Below are positions 13,001 through 25,000 of a stretch of DNA of 64,000 nt, piece by piece (positions within the stretch are counted from its first letter, which is position 1; each line of letters opens with the position of its first letter). The translations under genes and the position numbers were made by a program. The stretch is from JAFMDF01 sp965222705 (lineage in GTDB: Bacteria > Bacteroidota > Bacteroidia > Chitinophagales > Saprospiraceae), in NCBI GenBank assembly GCA_965222705.1, contig CBDCUO010000021.1:201360-265359 (forward strand). The letters run 5' to 3'. Under the pieces are notes generated by a model that was given only the letters and a program-made list of their open reading frames with translations, did no database searches and was not told the DNA's origin.

Positions 13001-16000
13001 TTGTTTGGAAACTAACACTCAGTTTAGTGTAGAACCTGTCGGCGAGCAATATACCTACGACTGGACAGTGACAGGCGGCACCTTGGATAATCCAAATAGT
13101 GCAACACCAACTTTCTCTAGTGATATAGCGGGTAACTTTACCATTACCGTAATGGTGACAGATACTGAAAAGAATTGCCAAGGAGAAATTTCTACGACTA
13201 TTGCAGTTAGTGATTCACCAGATATTGGGGCAGATAATAATGGTCCACTTTGCGAAGGGCAGTCTTTGCGACTAACTGCTACCAACGGAGGCAGTAGTTA
13301 TTCTTGGACAGGGCCAAATAACTTTACCTCCAGTGAGCAAAATCCGGTCATTGATAATGTCACCAATGCTAATGCAGGAGATTATATCGTGACCATTGCT
13401 TTTGGCGATTGTATTGGGGAGGCTATTACAACCGTAAATATTAGTAGCACTTTGAACGCAATTATTATTGGAAATGAAACTGTTTGTGTCGGTCAAGACC
13501 TAATTTTATCTGTTGATGCAGGCAATACTTTCTCCTGGACAGGGCCAAATAATTTTACAGCCAATACACAAGAAATTTTCATTGAAAATATTAGTTTGAA
13601 TGCCATAGGAACTTATGAAGTTGTTGTAACTAATGCCGAAGGATGTGCGGCTACTTTGTCTATTGATATCGATGTGCTGCGTTCTCCTTCTCCATTTGTA
13701 TCAAGCAATAGTCCGGTTTGCGAAGGTAGCACCTTAGAATTGTTCTCTAGTGGTGGAGTTACTTATAAATGGACTGGACCCGATGGTTTTGAGTCAGAAG
13801 ATCAAAATCCGGTAGTCACTAATATCATGCAAATGACACCTGGTACTTATACGTTCACGGTAGAGGTGACGACTGCAGAGGGGTGTACTGCCTCTGAAAA
13901 CATTGACGTGCTTATTTTAGATGCTATTTCTGTAGATGCAGGAGCAGGCCAGACGGTTTGTCTAGGGGATAATGTACAATTGAGCGGATCAGGGGGAGAT
14001 GACTATTTATGGACAGGGCCAGGCGGATTCTTTAGCAATGAGCAAAATCCGTTAATAGAAAATATTACTACTGCCAGAAGCGGGCAGTATATCTTAATGG
14101 TAACAAAAGAGGACATTTGCCAAGCAACCGATACGGTGAATATTAATGTAATTGACATAAATATTGAGGTTGTATCTACTGAAATTGACAATTGTGATTC
14201 GGGGGATGGTCTAGCTATGTTGGCTCCGGCAGATTTAGATTACGCGTGGAGCGATAATGGTGTAGGTGCTAGTAGAGAAGGTTTAGCTGCAGGAACTTAT
14301 ACAGTGACTGCAACAGATGCCAACGGTTGTACAGATGAGATTACCGTAATTATTGATGCAGATTGTGTCTGCCAACCAGCAGAAGTGCTCGGATTTGATG
14401 TGACAGAGGCCTCTTGCGGCGAGCCAAATGGTACTGCAACCGTGAACATTGAAGGGGATCCTGCTAAATATACTTATACCTGGACGCCAAACATTGGTAC
14501 GCCGAATCAGGCAGGTAATGGCAGAACCAATATTCCAGCGGGAATGTACACGGTAGTCATTACCTTCCCAGATGCAGATGATTGTTTTACTGAAATTATG
14601 GTGGCAGTAGGTTCAGCTGAGGGACCTGAAATTAATGAAATTATTACCGAACCGGCTAGTTGTACGGGCGGCAATGGAACAGCCTCCATTACACCAGCCA
14701 ATTTCAACTATATTTGGTCTATTGATAATTTTACTGGAAGTAGCCGAACAGATTTAGATGCAGGTTCTTACCAAGTGGTGGTTATTGATCCAAATGACCC
14801 TGACTGCCCGACGGTGATTACTGTAGAAATTGGGATAATCAATACTTTGACTGTGGAAGCGTTTGTTGAAAACATACCCACTTGCGGTGAATCCAATGGT
14901 AGAGTTACCATCTCTGTCAATGGTGGAACAGGAGATTATACTTATGAATGGGTAGATAATCCGAATATAGATGGACCTTCTCGAATTGATTTATTGGCAG
15001 GTACTTATCAAGTAGCCATTGCCGATGTCCAGTCTGGCTGTGATACTATGTTTACTTTTACACTAAATGAAGATGTGGCGGGTGCAACGGTAAATGTTAA
15101 CCCCGTTATAGCCTTGGCTTGCAATGGAGATACAAATGGAAGTGCAGACTTTACAATAGAATTAAGTAATGGCTTTGCCGAGCCTGCCACTACTGAAATT
15201 CAAAATGCGCAAGGCGAGATTGCCCAAAATGGTAGCCTTGTACCAGGTGACTACTGCATTGTTGTAAGAGATGCCAATGGTTGTGTAGCTGGAAATGCCT
15301 GTTTTATGGTTATAGAACCTACGCAGATGGAGGTTTCCGTGAGTGTGGTAGATGCGACTTGTGTAACTGGTGGAAGAGTTGGCATTCTGGTCGCAGGTGG
15401 CAATGGTGATTATATTTTTGATTGGGAAGATATTCCTGGCGCAAATAATCCCCAAAATAGAGCAAACCTGGATGCGGGTACTTATCACGTAACGGTTACA
15501 GACTTGATGGGCTGCTCTACAATACTTGATCCAATTGTGATTGAGGATGATTGTGGTTGTGAGCCACCTATTGTGAGCAATGTAATAATTGTTGACGCGG
15601 AATGTGGAGAAGCGAATGGACAAGCAACTATCAATATAGCAGGCTCTAATGAAGGATATAATTTTGCTTGGTCGCCAAATGTAAGTAATACCTTTACAGC
15701 GAATAATTTAGAAGCAGGAAGTTATGCTGTAACCATTTCTGTAATAGGCAATTCTGCTTGTGAGGCAATTGAAACCTTTGTAGTTGGGAATATAGATGGA
15801 CCTAAAGCAGAAATTATTTCTACAACTCCCGCTAATTGCCTGGCTTTTGATGGAAAAGCTACTTTGGCACCGCCTGATTTTTTGTACTCTTGGAGTGATG
15901 GAAGAAATGGAGCAGTGAGGACAGATTTAGGCGCAGGTACTTATACCGTAACTGTAAGTGATGGAACGGCTGGTTGTGAAGACTTTCTAGAAGTCGTAAT

Positions 16001-19000
16001 CGGACAAGAAAGCCCATTAGCAGCTACTGTCACAGTGAATAATCAACCAACTTGTGGCGAGGCTAATGGCTCGGCAACGATTAATATCACTGGCGGTAGT
16101 GGCAATTATTCCTTTAGCTGGGGAAGCAATGCTACGCAGACCAATCTTGCTTCTGGAACAAATACCGTTTCAATCGTTGATAATGGTACTGGTTGTGAAA
16201 CGGAGGTAACTTTCACACTGCTAGACAATGTATTAGGAGCGAGTATTAGCGTTGACCCGATTGTTTCTGTAAGCTGCAATGGGGCAGGAGATGGTACGAT
16301 TAGTACATTAGTAGAACTGGCAGAGGGTTTTGCCGAACCTGCTACGGAGGAAATCATGGACGGTTCAGGCAACATTTTTGAAAATGGTAGCCTAATACCT
16401 GGTAACTATTGTGTAATTTTAAAAGATGCCAATGGATGTATCGCCGCTGAGGCTTGTTTTGAGGTAGTGGAGCCAGAAGCAATCATGGTGGATGTTACGA
16501 CTATAGATATTACTTGCGATAACCCAGGAAGCATTGAGCTAATCACCTCTGGTGGAAATGCACCTTATAGTTATGACTGGGCAGACCTTTCATCCGATGA
16601 TAATTTTGCGACTAGAAATATCCCTATTGCTAGTACTTATAGCTTGACGGTTACAGACAGCAAAGGTTGCTTTGTAGTTGTCAATGATATTACTGTCAAT
16701 GACGATTGTGATTGTCCAGTTACGCCAGTAGTAGCAAATACCATAGTTACAGATGCGAATTGTAATCTACAAAATGGGGCAATTACTGTCGAAGTAGCTG
16801 GAAATCCAGCAGATTTTACCTACTTCTTTTCTCCAAATATTGGAGTACCCAATCCAATAGGAAATGTTAGAACGGCACTGCAAGCGGGAAGCTATGAAAT
16901 TACAGTAGCTGTTAAAGATAATCCTAGTTGCTTCACAACAATAACGCTTGCAGTTAGCAATATAGATGGACCTGAACCAATTGAACCGATAGTTACTCCA
17001 GCTACTTGCTTGGCAGGTGATGGATCGGTTGACTTTGGTTCTACGCCATCAAATATTACTTTCTTCTGGTCTGACCAAATGGTTACCAATGCTAGAAATG
17101 ATTTAATTGCAGGAACTTATGTAGTAGAAATTAGAGATGCCAATACTCCAGGTTGTTCTGCCTTTGTTGACGTAGAGGTACCAGTTGGAGAAGGTTTTGA
17201 GGCGGACGTAGTTATTAATAGTCAACCAAGCTGCGGTGAAGCTAATGGTTCTGTAACAATCATTACAACCGGAGGCGTTGGCCCATATAGCTACGATTGG
17301 GGCGCAACGGATACAGAAACTGATTTGGCCGCAGGTACTTATACCGTAGCTATTGTGGACAATGGAACAGGTTGTGCTGGTTCTGTGACTTTTACTTTAA
17401 TGGATGATGTATCAAGTGCTATTGTTAATGTTGTTCCAAGAATTTTTACAACTTGTGTGGGTGCCAACGACGGAAAAGTAAGTGTAGAAATAGACTTCTC
17501 AGATGGATTTGCACAGCCAGCTTCTACCGAAATCAGAGACGGAGATGGTAATATTTTTGAAGATGGTAGCCTTGTTCCAGGTGATTACTGCTTGGTTGTG
17601 TTGGATGCCAATGGTTGTGTAGCTGGTGAAGGCTGTTTCTTTGTAGCAGATCCTGCTCCGCTGAATGCAGAAGTACAAAATGAGAATGCAACTTGCGATA
17701 CAGAAGGCACCATTGCACTACTCGTAACTGGAGGAACAGGCAACTATACTTTTGATTGGGCAGATTTGGACGGAGTAGATAATATTCAAAATAGAGATAA
17801 TTTACCTACGGGTACATATAGCGTAACTGTTTCTGATGAAAACAACTGTTTGGTAGTCATTGATGAAATTATCATCAATACTACCTGCGGTTGTGTTGCA
17901 GAAGCGGGTACAATTAGTGCTACCTCTCCTGTTTGTATAGAGGGAGAAAACATAACTTTGATGGCTGTTCCGACAGGAAATACCATTGTACCAGATGGTT
18001 ATGAAATAAGATACCTATTGACTGAGGGACCAGAATTTATTATTCAGCAAGTAGAATTAAATCCTTCTTTTACAGTAAGCACAGTAGGTAACTACACAAT
18101 TCATTCGCTTGTTTATGATCCTCTTACGCTGGATTTAAGTACCATAGTACCTGGCACAACAACTGCCTTTGATGTAAATGTTTTATTGCTAAATGGAGGA
18201 GGCAGTATTTGTGCAGATCTTGATCTGATAGGAGCGAATATCCAGGTAGGTATGGTCCTAGCTGAAATTTCTGAAATTGGTATGGAAAATTGTAATGACG
18301 AAGATGGTTTTGCCGTACTCGTTCCGAGTAATTATAATTATGCTTGGAGTGACAATGGCGTGGGAACTACCCGCTCAGATCTGGCAGACGGCACATATAC
18401 CGTGACTGCTACAGACCCAATCAATGGATGTACTGCTATTATACAAGTAGTAATAGAAGAGAGTTGTGATTCCATGCTAATTAGAGAATGTACGATACCG
18501 GTTATTACCAATACTGTAATTACAGATGCAAACTGTGGTTTGGCTAATGGCACAGCTATGGTAAATATTGATCGAAATATCAATAATTACACTTTTACTT
18601 GGACACCAGATATTGGTATAGTAGAGGCGAGTAATAGGCGTTCTGGTTTACCTGCAGGTGGATATATGGTAGAAATTTCACTAAATGGCGTTGCAAATTG
18701 CAGCATGACAGAAACCCTTGTCGTCGGCAACGTAGAGGGACCAGATATTGACTTATCTATTATTAATGGAGCGACTTGTTTGGCACCTAATGGTAGTGCA
18801 GACTTTAGTGGGGCTTCCGGTGATTTAACATTTGCTTGGCCAAACGGTGTAACAACTCCAACCAGAAATGATTTGGCAGCAGGCACTTATGCTGTAACAG
18901 TTACAGATGCCAATGCGTCAGACTGCCCAACGGTCATTGCTGTAGAAATACCTAGCTTTAATCCATTAGTGGTCATCCCTGAAATTTTAAATCACCCAAC

Positions 19001-22000
19001 TTGCGGAGAAAATAATGGAGAAGTCAAATTGAACGTTACGGGTGGTACGGGACCTTATAGCTACTCCTGGGGAGATAGCGATACCGAAGGTAACCTTCCA
19101 GCAGGAGTACATACAGTAAGTATAGTTGATAATGGTACTGGCTGCGCCACAGAGGCAACCTTTACTCTAATTAATAATGTTTCTCAAGCAACAGTTAACC
19201 TAGTACCAAGAATTTTTACTACATGTGTTGGAGCAAATGACGGAAATATCTCCTTTAATCTTGACTTTACAGAGGGTTTTGCTCAACCGGCAACCACACA
19301 AATTCAGGATGAAAGTGGTAATATATTGACAAATGGGACCCTAAGTCCGGGCAATTACTGTCTGGTGGTAATGGATGCCAATAGTTGTTTAGCTGGCGAG
19401 GCTTGTTTCTTTGTAGCAGACCCAGCTCCATTGAATGTAGAAGTACAACCTGAAAATGCGACTTGTAATGATTTAGGAACTATTTCCTTGATTGTGTCAG
19501 GAGGAACGGGCAACTATACTTTTGATTGGGCAGATTTGGATGGTAATACTAATACACAAAATAGAGATAATTTGGAAATTGGCACCTATGACGTAACCGT
19601 TGTTGATGAAAACAACTGCCTAGTAAGCATTGAAAATATTAGTATTACCGATGAGTGTGAAGAAATAGCCGAACCACCGGTTATAGAAAACATCGTTGTC
19701 ATTGATGCGACTTGTAATAATCCAAATGGTACCATTACCGTCATGGTAGAAGGCAATGAAGCAGACTATACTTACATGTGGACGCCACAAACAGGTGCTT
19801 TGAATGAAGCTGGGAACACTATCTCCAGCCTATTTGCGGGCGTTTATATTGTAAAAATTACAGATATTAATAATGAAGATAGTTTTATAGAAGCAGAGAT
19901 AGCAGTTAGTAATACCGACGGGCCAGAGGATATAGCTGATCCGGTAATTATACCAGCAACTTGTTTAGGAGCAGGTGGTTCGATTGATTTCTCTTCGGCA
20001 GCGGCGGATTTGACCTTCTTGTGGTTGGATATTAATGTCGAAACGAGAATTAGAACAGACTTGGTAGCAGGTAATTACTTTGTAAGTGTAAGAAGTGAGG
20101 AGGCTCCGGAATGCCCAGTCTTATTGACTATTGAAGTGCCTGCAGAAAACCCATTAGTGCTGGATGTTATTGTCAATAATCAGCCAACTTGTGGGGAAAA
20201 TAATGGAGCTGCCACCATTAATGTAACTGGCGGTGCCGGACCTTACAGTTATAGCTGGGGCAGTAGCGAGACCAGAACAGATTTGGCAAGTGGAATTACT
20301 ACTGTAACTGTGGTAGATAATGGCACGGGCTGTACAGAAACGATCACCTTTGCCTTAGAAGACAATGTTGCAAAAGCCGTTATTGCTTTGGATAATCAAC
20401 CAATGATTTCTTGTACAGGAGCAAGCGATGGAGAAGTCTTTTATACCATAGATAAAAGTGCACTCCCTGAACCTGTCACAGAAGTTATTCGGGATTTGAA
20501 TGGCAATCAGGTAGAAAATGGTGCATTATCACCTGGAGATTACTGTTTGGTAGTAACCGATGCCAATGGGTGCCTAGCTGGCCAATTATGCTTTGAAGTA
20601 ACCGAGCCTACGCCATTGATGGTAGAAATCATGGTGACAAATAAAGATTGTGAAGAAAATGGTTCTATTGAAGTAATTGCGGCAGGTGGAACGGGTGGAT
20701 TAAGCATAGTTTGGTCTGATAACGTTTTGGAAGATGCCTTTAACAGGACGAACTTAGAATCAGGTACCTACAGCCTGATCGTTACGGATGCCAATGAATG
20801 TGCCGTAAGTATCGATAATATAATTATTGCAGATGAATGTGGCTGCGAGGCAGACGCTGGGACCATTGCGTTGGAGGGCACCTCTCCAATTTGTATGGAA
20901 AATGAACCAGTAAGTATTAGTGGAGTGATAAGCGGTGATGCTATTGTACCTAATAATTATTCTATCTTCTATTTCTTGAGTCGAGGACCAGAATTGACTA
21001 TTGTCCAAGCTGCTGAAAATCCAGATTTTGTGGTAACTTCCGAAGGTGTTTACACTATTCACACCTTTGTTTTTGATCCTGCGACTTTTAACATATCTTC
21101 AATTGTGATAGAAGAGTCTACAATCTTTGAGGTGAACCAGATGTTGATACAAGGTGGAGGATTCATTTGTGCAAGTTTAGATAGGACGGGTGCAAGTGTA
21201 AGTGTAGAAGATTGTAGCATTACTATGTGTGACAATCCAGTAATAACGAATATTACCATTATTGAGGCAACTTGTAATAATGCCAATGGTTCTGTAAGTG
21301 TAACAGTCCAAGGTAATATTGAGGACTATAACTTTAATTGGTCAACAGAAGATGGCATCGCCAATGCCAATGGAAATAGCCGAACGGGATTAAGCGCAGG
21401 AGCTTATGAAGTGACGGTTACTTTAAAAAGTAATGAGGATTGTAGAACGGTAGAAGAAATCGTCATCGGTAATGCAGATGGACCAGAAGTGGATGACCCA
21501 ATTATCACTGCTGCGACTTGTTTAGCAGGAGACGGAAGTATTGATTTTTCCAATGCGCCGGCTAACCTAACTTTTACCTGGAGTGATGACTTTTCCAATA
21601 GAAAATTAAGAGAAAATCTAGTCGCCAAGACCTATATTGCTACGGTTATTAATCAAGATAATCCAGGTTGCCCGAATATCATTGCTATAGAAGTGCCAAG
21701 CATCAATCCACTAAATGTTGACTTTACGATCAATCAGTTGCCAACCTGTGGACAACGAGATGGCTCTGTAACTATTAATATTGAAAACGGCGTTGGCCCA
21801 TATAGCTTCGATTGGGGAAATGCTGCTACCCGAAATGATTTGATAGCGGGTACTTATGAAGTAGCCATTGTAGATAATGGCACAGGTTGTAGTGCAAGTG
21901 TTACCTTTACTTTGATTGATGAAGTCATTGGAGCAGAGGTAACTATTGATGAAGTGACGGATGTTTCTTGTCTAGGCGAAGCAGATGGAACGGTTGCCTT

Positions 22001-25000
22001 TACAGTCAATGAGAATGAAGGATTTGCTGCACCAGCTGTGATTCAAATTATAGACGGAGATAGCACTTTCCATGAAAATGGTAGTTTGTCTGCGGGCGAA
22101 TACTGTCTTGTCATTAGAGATGCTAATAATTGTATAGCAGGAGAGGCTTGTTTTACCATTGCTGAACCAAATGCCATTAATGTAGATGTTGAGAAAACCA
22201 ATAAAGAAAATTGTGATACGAATGGAGCAATTGCTCTCCATATTAGCGGTGGAACAGGAGATTATACCTTTAACTGGTCTGATTTAAGCGATAACACTCA
22301 ACCAAAAGACAGAACCAATTTGGAAGGCGGGACCTACTCCGTGACTATAACAGACGCCAATAATTGTAGCGTAGTGATTGAAAATATTGTGATTGGTGAT
22401 TTCTGCGCTTGCCAGGCAATAGCTGGAACGGCGGTAGTAAACAATGCTTTGACCTTATGTTTAGAAGCAGGGTTAGCTACAATTAATATGAGTAATCAAA
22501 CTGGAAATATTCCAGAAGGCTTTGAACAGGCCTATATTCTCACGTCAGATAGCGAATTATCTATTGTAAAAATTAGTACTTCTGATGAACTTACAATGGG
22601 TAGGACAGGCCAGTTCGGGGTTCATAGTCTGGTTTATGATCCAGCGACTATCAATTTGCTTGATTTTAATGATAGCGAATTTACCATTTTTGATCTCAAT
22701 AGTTTATTGTTACAAGGTGGCGGGCCATTCTGTGGTGCGCTTCAATTGGACGGAACAATATTAAATATTGAAGAATGTGATTTTGATCCTGTCAAAGATA
22801 CCAAGTTTATAGATATTATTGTGGAGGGAATAGATACCACTTGTATAGATTTGGATGAGTTTGATATTGCAGGTTTAGAAATCACTTTTGAAGATGGGAC
22901 GACTGCTGGCAGCTCAGAATTTGGCATTTATTTTATAGAAGGCAATTGTGTAATTTATACTGCAGGGACGACTACAGGTGTGTTTATTGACTCTATGGTC
23001 GTCATCGCCACCAATGACAATGGGGACAGCTTGACAACGAATATCATTGTTACCATTTTCAGCGAGGATTGTATAAATACTTCTGAATCCATGACTATTG
23101 AAATAGCTGATTGCGGCGGACTGGCAGCAGTTTGTTTGCCAATTGCTATTGATGATTACCATTCTTATAGTGTGTTCTCTAACGGCCAACCCTATACTGG
23201 AGAGCCAATTGGATGCAACTTTGACACGGTGATTGCCTATACTTACTTCACCTTGTTGGGTATGGGAGAAGCAGGGCCTTACTTTTTGGAATCTTGGAAT
23301 GTTAATGGAACAATTGTTACCGGTGAGTTTGCCAATGTAAATGAACTGGTGGATATAATGAACGGAGCAGATCCAACAGGCAATTGGATGATTTTACCGG
23401 ACCAATTATTGATAGTTGGTGGAAATCCTGCCAATGCTTATGGAATCATGCAGGTTGACCAGTTAGCTTTCTTAAACGCTAAAGCAGAAATAGGCTTTAA
23501 TATTGGGGTTGTAGCACTTGGTAGTGGTATAGGATTGCCAGTTGGAGAGTACGAAATCAAAGCAGTTAATGATTCTACCTCCTGTATTCATACTATAAAT
23601 CTTGTGATAGAATGCGATGAAGAAATGATGTCTGCCCCAACGAATGATACTTTGAACTTAATTGTTCCAATTAATCAGAGTAATACTATTTGTGTAGAAT
23701 TGGAAAGTGGCTTTGATAGATTGACGACTACATTTGTCTTGTACAATGGAACTACCACAGATGGCTCTACTTTTGGAAATTGGGAAATTTCTGATAATGG
23801 CTGTCTAGAATATACTGCGGGTGATTTAGCTGGCATTAATATAGATACTATTTGCGTAGAAGCAATAAGTCAAGAAGGGATCAGAGACACCACCTGTATA
23901 ATTGTTAGCATTACACCTCAAGAACCAGGAATAGAAATAGTTCCATTTGCTGTAGGTGTGGAGGATGAAATAGAGATATGTGGAACTATTCCATCGGACT
24001 TTAGCGATGATTTATCCATCATGTTACAAAATGGTGGAATCAGCAATGCTAGCATTTTTGGAACCTATACAGTAAATACAGAAAATGGTTGTATTAACTA
24101 TTTTTCTAATGCAATAATTGGCGAAAATGTAGATACGATAGTAGTTGTGATTTGTGATAATATTTCTAATAATTGCCATACGATTACTTATATAGCTACT
24201 ATTACAGAGGAGGATATTACCCGACCGACTACCGAGTTCATTATACTGACTTTGCCAATTAATACAAGGGACTCTATCGCTATACCATTAGAAGCTAACT
24301 TTAATCCGGATTCTGTCACCTATACGCTAGAGAATGGAAATACAATGAGTGGCTCCACCTTTGGTGCATGGATAATCACGCAGGAAGGATACCTAGTTTA
24401 TACTGCGGGAAGCAATCCTGGCATTGGCGTAGATACTATCTTGGTTATCACAGAGACCATTGACGGGGTAAGAGATACCACTTTTGTGATTGTCAATATT
24501 ACCGCTGATGAAATTCTTCAGGACACAGTTTTCTTCACAGTACATGCTAATGACGCAGATGTAGTCTGTCCGATTATTCCAGGTAGCTTTAGCTCGAATT
24601 TAAATGCTAATTTGATGCTAGGTGGCGCAATGGAAGAAACGGACTTTGCTTTCGTAGTAGTAGATCCTGCGACCGGATGCATTACTTACGAATCTAAAGA
24701 CTTTACGGGCAAATTTGTGGACACGGTGGCTGTCGTTACTTGTGATACGGACAATAATAATTGTATCCGAACCTATTTCATTGCAACTATACTGCCTTCT
24801 TTGGATACCGTCGTAGTACCTATTAATGAGCGCACGCCAATGGAAGTTTGCCTAGACACGGATCAATTATTTAGCGAATTGGATTCTGTGCGATTGTGCA
24901 ATGATCCTGAGTTTGGCACCATTGATTTCGATCCATTGGATACCTGCTTTATCTATACACCAGACTCTAGTCTATCAATTGGTGGCATGGACACTCTTTG

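Noticed and set aside
7065..13181. Long minus-strand open frames (for example 7065-7700 and 12411-13181)
   Set aside because: They lie wholly inside the adhesin coding sequence and show no recognisable protein pattern. Biased codon use of the repeats removes stops on the other strand.
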